Below are positions 43,840-53,590 of a DNA stretch of 64,000 nt, piece by piece. A model generated the notes under the pieces. The model was not told the DNA's origin and made no database searches. It saw nothing but the letters and a program-made list of their open reading frames with translations. The position numbers and the translations under genes were made by a program. Origin of the DNA: Membranihabitans marinus (GTDB taxonomy: Bacteria; Bacteroidota; Bacteroidia; Chitinophagales; Saprospiraceae); assembly GCF_021729155.1 (NCBI RefSeq), contig NZ_JAJQYA010000009.1, forward strand, positions 62,001 through 126,000. The letters run 5' to 3'. Each line of letters starts with the position of its first letter. Positions within the stretch are counted from its first letter, which is position 1.

Positions 43840-46794
43840 ATGAAAATAAACTATTTACTATATCCATTACTATTTAGTTTCTGTTTTATCAATTCTGGAA
43901 ATTCTCAAAACAATGTCGGGAGAAGCGCAGAAGATATATGGATAGACTCCATGTACAATAATATGAGTCTTGAACAAAAGATAGGCCAGCTTTTTATGAT
44001 TCGGGCTCATTCTGACAAGGGACAAGATCACGTTGAATCCATAAGCCAGCAAATTAAAAAATATAAAATAGGAGGTTTATGTTTTTTTCAAGGCAGTCCA
44101 GAAAAACAAATACCCCTGGTCAACAAATTTCAATCTGAAGCCGATATTCCTTTGTTTGTATCTATGGATGCGGAATGGGGGCCAGCTATGCGATTTAAAG
44201 AAGACGTAGTCAATTATCCCAGACAATTGTTATTGGGTGCCATTCAAGACAACGATTTAATCTACAATTTAGGACAAGAAATTGGCCGACAATTAAAACT
44301 GATTGGCGTCAATATTAATTTTGCACCGGTAGTGGATATTAACAACAATCCTCTCAATCCCGTGATCAACGATCGGTCATTTGGTGAAGACAAATTCAAT
44401 GTCACCGCAAAAGGATATATGTATATGAAAGGAATGCAAGACAATGGCATATTGGCTTGCGCCAAACACTTTCCCGGTCACGGAGACACAGACACCGATT
44501 CCCACAAGGATTTGCCCGTAATTAATCACGACCTCGCTCGTCTGAAGAATATCGAACTCTATCCATTTACCGCATTGGCCAAAACCAAGCTTGCTGGGGT
44601 AATGGTAGCTCACCTCAACATTCCTGCTTTGGACGATAGACCCAATATTGCCACCACTCTTTCTAAACCTACGGTCACAGGATTGCTCAAAGATTCTTTG
44701 GGATTTGAAGGACTGATATTTACCGATGCCCTAGAAATGCAAGGGGTAAGCAAATATTGGCCCAATGGGGAAGTAGAATTTAAAGCCTTCGAAGCGGGCA
44801 ACGACATATTGCTCCTGCCCAACGACTTGCCTTTGGCCATTAATAGAATCAAGCAAGCCATTGAGAACAATGAAATACCAGAAGAAAGACTGGCTTCAAG
44901 TGTCAAAAAGATTTTGAAATATAAATATGAGTTGAATTTAACCAAAACACCAGCTCCTCTAGAGGTGGCAGACATAGGAGAAAAAATAGTTACACCCTAT
45001 GCTCAAAACCTAAAAAAGGACTTAATCAATGCTTCCATTACTTTGGTTCGCGACCAACCCAAGCTATTGACTTTAGTAGGAGGAAATTCCTATACCAGTA
45101 TTGCTATCGGTGAATCGGGCAACAATAGATTTCAAAACACATTATCCAAGTATGCCAGTATCAACTCGTTAAGGGTAAATAACGATGGAGATTTAGCAAA
45201 AATAAAATCCAGCGTCAAAGAAAAAGACCAAACCTATATCATCAGTCTTCACTGTAAATCTCGATATGCTTCTAGTCAATTTGGCCTATCTACAGAACAA
45301 ATCAATTGGGTCAATAAAATGGCCAAAAACAATAAGGTTGTTCTAGTCGTTTTTGGAAGTCCATACGCATTAAAGTATTTTGACAATGTGAACACAGTTA
45401 TATGTGGCTACAACAAGGATGATATTACCCAAGAAGCAGTAGCTAATGCGCTGTTTGGCAAACTTCCGTTCCGAGGCAAATTACCGGTTTCCGCTTCTCC
45501 TTTGAGTCCATTCAATCAGGGAATCACCACAGCGGCCCACACCATATTGCAATACGGCCAACCTGAAACAGTGGGTATCAACAGTCAATTTCTTCAAAAA
45601 AAAATTGACTCTCTCGTGGCCAGTGGAATCCGTGAGGAAGCCTTCCCCGGTTGTCAAATCATCATTGCCAAAAACAATTACGTAATTTATCAAAAGTCTT
45701 TTGGGCATCACACATATAGAAAACTCCTCCCGGTCTCCCAAGACCACATATATGACTTGGCTAGTATTACCAAGGTGGCAGCGACCACAGTAGCCATGAT
45801 GAAATTATACGAACTGGGCTTAGTCTCCCTGGATGACTCTATAGGCACTTATATCCCTATGTTGCACAACACCGACAAATCTCCATTAATTATCAGAGAT
45901 ATTTTAGCCCATAGAGCAGGTCTGCAAGCCTGGATACCATTTTATCAATCGACGATGGAGAAAGGAAAAATTCCATTAACCAGTCCCGTCTATTACAGGG
46001 ATGAGGCCAATGACACTTTTTCCATTCAAGTTTGTGACAATTTATATTTGCGCAATGACTATCCCGACACCATATATCAAAAGATAATCGATTCTCCACT
46101 GCGCCCGGGACAGGGATATAAATACAGCGATTTGGGGTTTTATCTTATGGCTAGATTGGTAGAAAATGTAACAGGACAGCGCTTAGATGAATTTGTAAAA
46201 GAAAATATTTACGATCCGTTGGGATTGAAAAACACTTCATTTCAACCCTATAAATATTTCCCTAAAAATGACATCGTTCCCACGGAGAACGACAAATATT
46301 ATCGCAATACTTTAATTCAAGGCTACGTACACGATATGGGCGCGGCCATGTTGGACGGAGTCAGTGGTCATGCAGGTCTTTTTTCCAATGTATACGACAT
46401 GACAGTACTATTCCAGATGTTATTAAATCAAGGCAGTTATGGCGGAGTACAAATATTCAACCCCCAAACCGTGGCTACTTTTACGACTAGGCATCCCAAA
46501 AGCAAAAGAAGGGGTCTTGGATTTGATATGAAAAATCTTGAAGCCAGTAGTAGAAGTTTAAATACAGCCGAATTGGCCGGGGACGAGACCTTTGGCCATC
46601 TCGGATTTACGGGTACAGCTGTATGGGCAGACCCAAATTACGACTTAGTTTATGTTTTTTTATCAAATAGAACCTATCCCAACTACCCCAATCGTCCAAA
46701 TTTGTTAAGTTTACATAATTATCGTTCTAAGATACAGAATACCATATATGAAAGCATGGACGTACATCAATCATTTCCAGATATAAGTCAATAA
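43840..46794 (+). CDS. GH3 beta-N-acetylglucosaminidase fused to a beta-lactamase-family serine hydrolase
   Basis: A signal peptide is followed by a GH3 domain (about 35-375) with the NagZ-type motif KHFPGHGDTDTDSHKDLP and nucleophile Asp in IFTDALEMQG. A GH3 C-terminal-like domain (about 395-560) comes next. The last ~400 residues are a class C beta-lactamase/PBP fold with SITK (SxxK), YSD (Y-x-N-like) and a HLGFTGT motif. The fusion could trim muropeptides: GlcNAc removal plus D-peptide hydrolysis. At 984 residues it is full length. The adjacent permease gene starts at the very next base. Confidence 0.92.
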   Translation: MKINYLLYPLLFSFCFINSGNSQNNVGRSAEDIWIDSMYNNMSLEQKIGQLFMIRAHSDKGQDHVESISQQIKKYKIGGLCFFQGSPEKQIPLVNKFQSEADIPLFVSMDAEWGPAMRFKEDVVNYPRQLLLGAIQDNDLIYNLGQEIGRQLKLIGVNINFAPVVDINNNPLNPVINDRSFGEDKFNVTAKGYMYMKGMQDNGILACAKHFPGHGDTDTDSHKDLPVINHDLARLKNIELYPFTALAKTKLAGVMVAHLNIPALDDRPNIATTLSKPTVTGLLKDSLGFEGLIFTDALEMQGVSKYWPNGEVEFKAFEAGNDILLLPNDLPLAINRIKQAIENNEIPEERLASSVKKILKYKYELNLTKTPAPLEVADIGEKIVTPYAQNLKKDLINASITLVRDQPKLLTLVGGNSYTSIAIGESGNNRFQNTLSKYASINSLRVNNDGDLAKIKSSVKEKDQTYIISLHCKSRYASSQFGLSTEQINWVNKMAKNNKVVLVVFGSPYALKYFDNVNTVICGYNKDDITQEAVANALFGKLPFRGKLPVSASPLSPFNQGITTAAHTILQYGQPETVGINSQFLQKKIDSLVASGIREEAFPGCQIIIAKNNYVIYQKSFGHHTYRKLLPVSQDHIYDLASITKVAATTVAMMKLYELGLVSLDDSIGTYIPMLHNTDKSPLIIRDILAHRAGLQAWIPFYQSTMEKGKIPLTSPVYYRDEANDTFSIQVCDNLYLRNDYPDTIYQKIIDSPLRPGQGYKYSDLGFYLMARLVENVTGQRLDEFVKENIYDPLGLKNTSFQPYKYFPKNDIVPTENDKYYRNTLIQGYVHDMGAAMLDGVSGHAGLFSNVYDMTVLFQMLLNQGSYGGVQIFNPQTVATFTTRHPKSKRRGLGFDMKNLEASSRSLNTAELAGDETFGHLGFTGTAVWADPNYDLVYVFLSNRTYPNYPNRPNLLSLHNYRSKIQNTIYESMDVHQSFPDISQ

Positions 46795-48018
46795 ATGTCG
46801 ATATCTAATTCAATTGCTTGGAAATATTTTTTCAAAAGAAAAAACAATCACTTTATAAATTATATAAGTGGATTGAGCATTCTCGGTCTCACTATAGGTA
46901 TATCCGCCCTTCTCTTAATCACCTCTGTGTTCAATGGATTTGAAGATCTCTTAATGAACATGTACAGCCAGACCAATGCCGACCTTTCCCTATCCCCAGC
47001 ACAAGGCAAGACTATCGAATTGTCCGGGAAAGAATTAACACAACTCGGAGAAATTCCGGAAGTCATATCAGCTGCCCCCACCATTCACGAAACGGTACTA
47101 TTTGAATACGACAACAACAATTTGGTCACCACATTATATGGTGTGCCCGAAAACTACTTTGAAGTAGTCGACCTCCGACCATTTAAATCCATGGGAGAAC
47201 TCGACCTACGAACAGATGGTGTGGATCGAATCATACTAGGATCCAATTTAAAAATCAATTTGGGCGTTGTGCTTAACGATCCTTTTAGAACCCTGCAAAC
47301 CTACTTCCCCAATCGAGATAAAAACACCTTTCTGGGCAAAAAACTGCTTAAAAAACAAAGCATTTCACCGATTGGCACTTATACTGCTTTCAAAGATGGC
47401 TCTGCCAATACTGCATATGCCCCTATAACCTATGTACAGCGACTCGTAGGCTACCCCGACCAAGTCTACTCAGGAGTTGAATTCAAAGTAAAGCCAGAAG
47501 CAGATTATAAAATTCTCAAAGAAAATATAAGAAAACTATTGCCCAACCACGAAGTCATTTTACTGGACAAATTCGAGCAAGACGCCGATCTTTACAAACT
47601 AATGAATATCGAAAAATGGATGGGATTTGCCTTAGTCTTATTTACCTTGATATTGATCGCCTTTAACCTCATAGGCTGTATCTGGATGATCGTCATTGAA
47701 AAGCAAGACAATTTTCGGATATTAAGGGCGATGGGGGCTAAAAAATCAGACATCAAGAAAATAGTCTTTAAATTGGGCAGTCTTTATGCCCTTACCTCCA
47801 TAGCGGTGGGAACGGTCATTACTCTGACCATCTATTTTTTACAAAAGACCATTGGCTTAGTCAATATGTCTGAAGGTTTCATGGTAGAACAATATCCCAC
47901 AGCCTTGGCATGGCAAGATTTTGCATTGGCTTATCTGGCAGTATTGACGATATGCCTGTTGGCTGCATGGCCGAGTGCACAAAGAGCTGTGAATCTAGCA
48001 TATCGTGAAAAAAAATAA
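46795..48018 (+). CDS. FtsX/LolE-family ABC transporter permease
   Basis: The 407 residues have one N-terminal and three C-terminal membrane helices around a periplasmic MacB-like domain (FNGFEDLLMNMYSQTNADLSLSPA, and ILRAMGAKKSDIKKIVFKLGS at the cytoplasmic loop), the LolC/E pattern. It would move lipoproteins or act as a mechanotransducer with an ATPase that is not encoded nearby. The ATG directly abuts the preceding stop (TAAATG). Confidence 0.87.
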   Translation: MSISNSIAWKYFFKRKNNHFINYISGLSILGLTIGISALLLITSVFNGFEDLLMNMYSQTNADLSLSPAQGKTIELSGKELTQLGEIPEVISAAPTIHETVLFEYDNNNLVTTLYGVPENYFEVVDLRPFKSMGELDLRTDGVDRIILGSNLKINLGVVLNDPFRTLQTYFPNRDKNTFLGKKLLKKQSISPIGTYTAFKDGSANTAYAPITYVQRLVGYPDQVYSGVEFKVKPEADYKILKENIRKLLPNHEVILLDKFEQDADLYKLMNIEKWMGFALVLFTLILIAFNLIGCIWMIVIEKQDNFRILRAMGAKKSDIKKIVFKLGSLYALTSIAVGTVITLTIYFLQKTIGLVNMSEGFMVEQYPTALAWQDFALAYLAVLTICLLAAWPSAQRAVNLAYREKK

Positions 48019-48048
48019 TAGTATATTTACATTAATAATAATATACTT

Positions 48049-48417
48049 ATGGAAAAATGGGAAGTCGATTTTGAGTGGTTGAGAATTCAGCATTTTGTTA
48101 AAGACATCATGCAGCAAGAGCATCTACCCGATCTCAATAATATATTATTGGCCATGGGACTGAGAGAATATGGACATTTAAAGACCAAATGGACCAAAGA
48201 AGAGAAAAGGGACTTAATGAATGTAGCAGCCTATGTACTACTCGAAATGGAAGGGTATTATCGGTTTCACGGATTGGACGATGAAGGCTGGCCACATTTT
48301 GAACTACTTAAAGTTTTTGATGTAAAAGGCGTTAAAGAACAAGAAGAATGGTTAAAAAATCAAATAATTAAATATTTTCACCTACATGTTTTTGAAAATG
48401 TTCCAGCAAATCAATAA
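48049..48417 (+). CDS. Conserved-looking hypothetical protein
   Basis: A soluble 122-residue acidic protein rich in W and E (MEKWEVDFEWLRIQHFVKDIM, EGWPHFELL). No signal peptide, membrane segment or known motif is seen. It lies 30 bases after the permease gene, and its 3' end overlaps the next gene, so it is part of the same transcription unit. Function unknown. Confidence 0.65.
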   Translation: MEKWEVDFEWLRIQHFVKDIMQQEHLPDLNNILLAMGLREYGHLKTKWTKEEKRDLMNVAAYVLLEMEGYYRFHGLDDEGWPHFELLKVFDVKGVKEQEEWLKNQIIKYFHLHVFENVPANQ

Positions 48418-49063
48418 GATAGGGATCCTCATCCTGATTTTTGCAATATCCTTCTCATGTAAAGATGACCAGGATAGCTATGTGAGAATTTCCACAGAAT
48501 ATGGGGATATCGATATTCAATTATACAATGAAACCAAGGAGTACAAAGACAATTTTTTGGAACTGACTTCATCTGGTTTTTACAACGATCTATTGTTTCA
48601 TCGTATAATACCCAATACCATTATCCAAGGTGGTGATCCTGAATCTAAGAATGCAGCAAAAGGAAAATATTTAGGCCAAGGCGGGCCAGATTATACCTTA
48701 AAACCAGATTTTCGATTTGTTCACATCAAAGGGGCTTTAGCTGCAGCGAGAAAACCTGACGATGTCAATCCCCTCAAAGAGTCTTCTGGCTCCCAATTCT
48801 ACATCACTCTAGGCCAAGATGTCACCGACGAAATGTTGAACAGTGTAGAAGAAGAAAGAAATTTTAAATACAGCGTAGAACAGCGCAAGCTATATAAACT
48901 AGTAGGCGGCATACCACAACTGGACCATGAGTATACTGTTTTCGGCGAAGTGGTTTCGGGTTTAGATGTAGTAGAAAAGATTGCCAAGATGAGAGCTGAC
49001 GCCAATCAACGACCTGTAGAAGATATTCCAATGCAAATCACGATATTCAATCCCCACGAATGA
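48386..49063 (+). CDS. Lipoprotein cyclophilin-type peptidyl-prolyl isomerase
   Basis: Cyclophilins catalyse proline cis-trans isomerisation in protein folding. The 225 residues have a lipobox (ISFSC) followed by KDDQD, an acidic surface-export-like pattern. The cyclophilin domain (about 35-222) has LLFHRIIPNTIIQGGDP, GALAAARKPDDVNP and SSGSQFYITLG. An insertion before EYTVFGEVVSG matches the Bacteroidota subtype. Start: ATG 48386 overlaps the previous gene by 32 bases; ATG 48398 (MFQQINK) is an alternative. A paralogue follows directly. Confidence 0.9.
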   Translation: MFLKMFQQINKIGILILIFAISFSCKDDQDSYVRISTEYGDIDIQLYNETKEYKDNFLELTSSGFYNDLLFHRIIPNTIIQGGDPESKNAAKGKYLGQGGPDYTLKPDFRFVHIKGALAAARKPDDVNPLKESSGSQFYITLGQDVTDEMLNSVEEERNFKYSVEQRKLYKLVGGIPQLDHEYTVFGEVVSGLDVVEKIAKMRADANQRPVEDIPMQITIFNPHE

Positions 49064-49953
49064 AACACAGTACATTAATATTCATGGCATTAGTCTTGAT
49101 CGCTATGTCATCGTGTAATAGACCTATTTCCAAATTTACCGCTCTACAACAAGAAGAGTTATCTGCCCCTGCGACCATTCAATTCGAAAATGAATCGAAG
49201 AAAGCCGATTTTTATCATTGGGATTTCGGTGATGGGGATTCTAGTTTTTTGGTTAGTCCAACTCATACATTTTACAAACCGGGTACATATACTGTAACCC
49301 TTCACTCTTCCAACGAGAAAAAATCAACCGTAAAAAGAAAAGAAATTACAATAACATCACCTAGATTTACAATGATTGAAATTCAAACAACCTATGGGAA
49401 TTTACTTGTCGAACTATTCGACGATACCCCTAAGCACAAAGAAAATTTTTTGAAACTGATTAAAGAGGAGTACTTCAAGGATTTGCTTTTCCACCGTATT
49501 ATTGATGGATTTATGATCCAAGGCGGAGACCCTGATTCCAGAAATGCCCCCGCCGGTAAAAACCTTGGAGCTGGTGGTCCAGGATATCAGATACCAGCAG
49601 AAATCGAAGCCGGTCACAAGCATTTCAAAGGCGCTTTGGCTGCAGCAAGACAGGGAGATATGGTCAATCCAGAAAAAAAATCATCAGGTTCTCAATTTTA
49701 TATCGTCCATGGAAATTCTACTTCCGCCGATGAACTTAAGATGATGGCCAGACGCAATAATATTGAGTATACTGAAGAGGAAATCAATGAATACATAGAA
49801 AAGGGTGGCACCCCATTTCTGGACAATCAGTATACTGTCTTTGGTCAAATCATCAAAGGTCTAGATGTGATCGACAAAATCGCCAAAGCCGAGACCAATC
49901 GAGCTGATCGCCCCTTAGAAGACATCAAAATGAACATAATCGAAATCCAATAG
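49060..49953 (+). CDS. PKD-domain/cyclophilin fusion lipoprotein
   Basis: The 297 residues have a lipobox (MSSC, Cys19) and a PKD domain (about 35-100: FENESKKADFYHWDFGDGDSS, SPTHTFYKPGTYTVTL). The cyclophilin domain (about 107-295) has LLFHRIIDGFMIQGGDP, GALAAARQGDMVNPEKKSSGSQFYIVHG and NQYTVFGQIIKGLDVI. It is a paralogue of the upstream isomerase and is translationally coupled to it (ATGA). The PKD module probably anchors or positions the folding domain outside the cytoplasm. Confidence 0.92.
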   Translation: MKHSTLIFMALVLIAMSSCNRPISKFTALQQEELSAPATIQFENESKKADFYHWDFGDGDSSFLVSPTHTFYKPGTYTVTLHSSNEKKSTVKRKEITITSPRFTMIEIQTTYGNLLVELFDDTPKHKENFLKLIKEEYFKDLLFHRIIDGFMIQGGDPDSRNAPAGKNLGAGGPGYQIPAEIEAGHKHFKGALAAARQGDMVNPEKKSSGSQFYIVHGNSTSADELKMMARRNNIEYTEEEINEYIEKGGTPFLDNQYTVFGQIIKGLDVIDKIAKAETNRADRPLEDIKMNIIEIQ

Positions 49954-49958
49954 TTAAC

Positions 49959-50714
49959 ATGAACAAAGAAATATTAGGCATTGATATAGGTGGAACCGGT
50001 ATTAAGATGGGTATCACTGATATAGTAACAGGAAAATTGCTCACTGAGAGATATAAATTCCTGACGCCCAAACCAGCTACACCAGAATCGGTATCCATGG
50101 TTATCAAATCAGCCATTCAAGAGCGTTTTCCAGATTATCAAGGCCCAATCGGTTGTGGTTTCCCAGCCATAATCAAAAATGGCATTGCATTGTCTGCAAC
50201 CAATGTAGACAAATCTTGGTTCAACCTCAATCTCGAAGAATATTTCTCACAAGAGTTGAATACCGATGTATATGTTGCGAATGATGCTGATGTAGCCGGA
50301 TTTGCAGAAATCAATTTTGGCGACGAACAGATCAGAGATGAAGGGTTAATAATATTCCTTACCGTAGGTACTGGAATTGGGTCAGCCTTCTTCTACAACG
50401 GAGTAATGATTCCCAATTCTGAGTTGGGACACCTTTGGTACAACAACGATATCTACGAAAGACACATTTCCAATGTCGCTCGCAAAAATGAAGACCTTAC
50501 TTGGAATGAATGGGGACAACGTCTCAACACTTATTTGAAACATCTTAATCGTTTGTTTTCTCCCAATATGGTAGTCATAGGTGGAGGAATCAGTAAAAAG
50601 TTCAATAAGTTCTCCGATGAGATCGACCTTCCTTTTCCTGTCATACCCGCCTCACTCCAAAATGAGGCCGGCGTAGTGGGAGCTTCGGTATACGCTTACG
50701 ATAGAACTAAATAA
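49959..50714 (+). CDS. ROK-family glucokinase (polyphosphate-glucokinase type)
   Basis: The 251 residues hold the phosphate-1 loop GIDIGGTGIKMG (residues 5-16), GCGFPAIIKNG, the catalytic region VANDADVAGFAE, VGTGIGSAFF and MVVIGGGISKKF. The short form without the ROK zinc motif resembles PpgK, which can use polyphosphate or ATP to phosphorylate glucose; which donor is used cannot be told. It ends the run, followed by a terminator. Confidence 0.87.
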   Translation: MNKEILGIDIGGTGIKMGITDIVTGKLLTERYKFLTPKPATPESVSMVIKSAIQERFPDYQGPIGCGFPAIIKNGIALSATNVDKSWFNLNLEEYFSQELNTDVYVANDADVAGFAEINFGDEQIRDEGLIIFLTVGTGIGSAFFYNGVMIPNSELGHLWYNNDIYERHISNVARKNEDLTWNEWGQRLNTYLKHLNRLFSPNMVVIGGGISKKFNKFSDEIDLPFPVIPASLQNEAGVVGASVYAYDRTK

Positions 50715-50717
50715 AAA

Positions 50718-50748
50718 AAAGGAGACCATTTTGGTCTCCTTTCTTTTT
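50718..50748. terminator. Bidirectional intrinsic terminator
   Basis: A perfect 11-bp stem (AAAGGAGACCA at 50718-50728 with TGGTCTCCTTT at 50732-50742) has a 3-base loop and is flanked by an A tract on the left and a T tract on the right. It ends the ROK kinase unit and may also stop the opposing TPR gene. Confidence 0.88.
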
Positions 50749-50973
50749 TATCTATTTTTCTTGGATTTGACTCCATTCTTAATGGGCATACTTACTGTAT
50801 CATTTCCCAGTCATTAGCAGGCCGAAATACCTTTGTAATTGTAACTTATTTCGGTTTGTAAAAAACTGAAGAATACCACCTTATTCTGCAATCAAGCGAC
50901 CATCCTTTCAATAAATAACCAGTAGTCGATGGAACAAACAAACCAAAGGCCTTAGTCTTTTCGAATTTTTTAT

Positions 50974-52383
50974 TTAGCTATTCTGAGGCGTAAAGAATCG
51001 AAGAAGAGATACAATATTGGCATCTAATTCAAGTCCATCTACCACTTCATAAAAGGTTCTATTGCCATCAAAATTTTCGACCAATGCCTCTTCCAAGATA
51101 TCCATAGCCTCAATGTTTTTATCCATTTGAACCAAGAAGCCTGCTTTACAGTAAAGCAGTTCAGAATCCATGGCATTTTCGATACCCTCATCGATGATTT
51201 CCAGAGCCGCACTAAATTCACCTATTTTAAATAAAAACAATGCGTGCTTTTTCCAAATATAGGATTGATCTGGACCTATCTCTTCTGCCTTTTGGAAGTA
51301 ATAGTGAGCTTTGGTAAATTCTTTTATTTTAACATACGCTGAAGCCAGTGATGCATAGTACTCTTCTCTTAGACTTTCGATCCGAATCGCCTTATAAAAT
51401 GCGTTAATTGCATTGGAATAATCTTCTTTTTTGTAATGGCATCGGCCCAACAGAAAATATATTTCATCGTTGTAAGGATCTAGTCTTTGCGCCTTTTTAA
51501 AGATATGTTTGGCCTTATCGTATTCACCTAATCTCAGGTTACAATGACCGATCTGACATAAGATTTCAGAATCTGGACCGGTAATTTCATACCATTCCGT
51601 ATAGCAGAATAAAGCCTCTTGATAACGTCTCAATTCAAACAAAAGGTCGGCACGATCCTGGTAACCCAATTCGAAGCTCGGCTCGATTAGGTAAGAATAT
51701 TCATACGAAGTCAATGCTTTTTCATAATCCCCGTTACAAGCATATGCTTGACCAAGATTATACCAGGCCAAATACGAATATGGATCTTCGTCTATTATAG
51801 AATTGTGCAACACTATAGACTCATCGAATCGTCCTTCCATCTCTGTACACACCCATATTTTTCTAAGAGCGTTTTCATTGGTAGGATCACACAACAGGGC
51901 AAATTTGATAGAATCAAACATTTGATCGTATTCTTCTTTGGCCTCAAAGATCAGACCTTCTAAGAAAAATATTCTACCCAGTTCTTGATTGTCTGCACCA
52001 TTTTTGATTTCCTCTAAAATGGTCTGAGCAGCTTTGTATTTTTTCAGTGATATCTTTATTCGAGCACCCAAGAGCTTGGTATCAAAATCATATGGGGCAA
52101 TGGACAATGCGTCATTCAAAGCCTTCTCTGCTTCCTTCCATTTTTTCAAATAATATAGGCATTCAACTTTCTTAATATAAAAGTCGACGCTATACTTAAA
52201 TCGATCAATGGCAATATTTGCCGCTTTAAGCGCGTTTTGATATTCTTGTTCTTCAGCATAATACTCTAATATTTGAAGGAAGGCATTTTCATCGAGGTAA
52301 AATTCCTCTCCAGAAATGAGCATTTCTTCAAAATTAAAGACAAGCTGGAATATGTCGAAGTTATTGTTTGGTTTACTTTCCAT
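50974..52383 (-). CDS. Tetratricopeptide-repeat protein
   Basis: From ATG 52383 (MESKPNNNFDIFQLVFNFEE) the protein has about 469 residues, made almost wholly of TPR helices (roughly ten repeats; for example AWYNLGQAYACNGDYEKALTSYEYSYLIEP and EIYFLLGRCHYKKEDYSNAINAFYKAIRIE). It has no signal peptide or catalytic domain, so it is a scaffold for unknown partners. An in-frame ATG 22 codons upstream gives a less plausible N-terminus. Single gene. Confidence 0.88.
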   Translation of the reverse strand: MESKPNNNFDIFQLVFNFEEMLISGEEFYLDENAFLQILEYYAEEQEYQNALKAANIAIDRFKYSVDFYIKKVECLYYLKKWKEAEKALNDALSIAPYDFDTKLLGARIKISLKKYKAAQTILEEIKNGADNQELGRIFFLEGLIFEAKEEYDQMFDSIKFALLCDPTNENALRKIWVCTEMEGRFDESIVLHNSIIDEDPYSYLAWYNLGQAYACNGDYEKALTSYEYSYLIEPSFELGYQDRADLLFELRRYQEALFCYTEWYEITGPDSEILCQIGHCNLRLGEYDKAKHIFKKAQRLDPYNDEIYFLLGRCHYKKEDYSNAINAFYKAIRIESLREEYYASLASAYVKIKEFTKAHYYFQKAEEIGPDQSYIWKKHALFLFKIGEFSAALEIIDEGIENAMDSELLYCKAGFLVQMDKNIEAMDILEEALVENFDGNRTFYEVVDGLELDANIVSLLRFFTPQNS

Positions 52384-52695
52384 GTCACAAGGGGGATTTA
52401 TAAAACTTGTCGGCGGTAAATATACTGAAATTATATTCACTACAAACAAATTACTTTAATACTTTCTCCACACTTGCCATACATTAATATTACTTTTAAT
52501 ACCAACACAAAACACTGTATTACAACAAGGTACACCTAACATACTTCATCTATTAAAATATTATACATCTATAAGTGTTTATAAACAACGCGTCAATAAA
52601 TAGTTCTCACAACCATATCAAAAGTGTTAAAAATAAAAAAGCCGAACAACTTAATGCTCGGCTTCTAATTTTATCGATTTATCCTGGGTTATAGA
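52384..52695. other. Intergenic region between two minus-strand genes
   Basis: These 312 bases hold the upstream region of the TPR gene on the right-to-left strand and, near the right end, the terminator of the Spy-like gene (52639-52664). I see no other gene, RNA or clear promoter motif in it. Confidence 0.4.
52630..52664 (-). terminator. Intrinsic terminator of the sigma-factor operon
   Basis: On the minus strand AAGCCGA (52664-52658) pairs with TCGGCTT (52645-52639) around a 12-base loop and is followed by a T-rich run. It lies just past the Spy-like gene stop at 52696. Confidence 0.8.
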
Positions 52696-53115
52696 CTATT
52701 TTTTATTCTTATATCGATCCAATAATTTATGTCGAAACTCGTATTCAGCTTTTTCTAGAAGATATATCCTTCGATAACTTATGAGATCGGAGATTTCATC
52801 ATAGAAATTAGATTTTAGCTCAACTATTTTCTTTTCATTGTCCAATTTATTGTGTAAAAATTCTCGGGCATTATTGTCGTTGAGATCTGCCTCCTTGATG
52901 TAATTTCTGTTCTTCAGCTCCCTCATTTTTGCAGTATAATCGTTATACACTGGCCAAAACACCTGTGCTTCTTTAACAGTTAGACTTATTCTTTCGGTAA
53001 TATAAGCAACCCTTTGAGCTGTTATTTCCTCAAATTTATCTGGTCGTTTTTCTTGTGCATGTATAGCAGCAGTAACTACCACCATAAAAGCAATTATATT
53101 GACTATTCGTTTCAT
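52696..53115 (-). CDS. Small periplasmic helical protein (Spy-like)
   Basis: The 139 residues have a signal peptide (to IHAQ) and a long, charged, helical mature domain (RVAYITERISLTVKEAQVFWPVYNDYTAKMRELKNR, LDNEKKIVELKSNFYDEISDLISYRR) resembling Bacteroidota proteins placed next to sigma factors and loosely the Spy/CpxP fold. It could monitor envelope state or hold misfolded proteins. It is the third gene of an operon with the ECF sigma and a membrane protein. Confidence 0.75.
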   Translation of the reverse strand: MKRIVNIIAFMVVVTAAIHAQEKRPDKFEEITAQRVAYITERISLTVKEAQVFWPVYNDYTAKMRELKNRNYIKEADLNDNNAREFLHNKLDNEKKIVELKSNFYDEISDLISYRRIYLLEKAEYEFRHKLLDRYKNKK

Positions 53116-53137
53116 TTATTTAAAATTACTATTTATA

Positions 53138-53590
53138 TTAATATATAATATCTTCAAAATCTACTAAATTCTCTGCTATATACTCATAATAGACCTCTAT
53201 TTTATCCGACATTTCTTCATCGAATTCGGGGATATGATCCAAGCTCTCGACAATTTCAATCATATCTACATCTGAATATTCCAGATAATCTATGATATCA
53301 GTATTGGTATAAGATTCTGCTTTGGGCGTTGGAGACGGAACTCCAACAAAATATATGAGAAGGGCAACAGAAGCTGCAACACCCAGCCATAGGGTAAGTA
53401 GCCTTTGCCTCGAATCTGTCTTCTCAGGCTTCAACAATATAGGATTTTGGTCAGTGGTCTTGGCAAACAATTTTGCTTCCAACTCATCAAAATAACCTTC
53501 TGGTTGATGAAACAATCGACCGTTTTTGAGGTCTTCCATTTCCGACGAAAAGCCGGTGTTGGCAAAACCATCCTCCTGCATTTTCTTCAT
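53138..53590 (-). CDS. Single-pass membrane protein, putative anti-sigma factor
   Basis: The 150 residues comprise a cytoplasmic N-terminal part (about 1-65, including HQPEGYFDELEAKLFAK), one membrane helix (about 67-88: LLTLWLGVAASVALLIYFVG) and an acidic periplasmic tail. This layout and the ATGA overlap with the upstream ECF sigma gene are typical of anti-sigma factors, although the zinc ZAS motif is not seen. Inference is by context. Confidence 0.65.
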   Translation of the reverse strand: MKKMQEDGFANTGFSSEMEDLKNGRLFHQPEGYFDELEAKLFAKTTDQNPILLKPEKTDSRQRLLTLWLGVAASVALLIYFVGVPSPTPKAESYTNTDIIDYLEYSDVDMIEIVESLDHIPEFDEEMSDKIEVYYEYIAENLVDFEDIIY

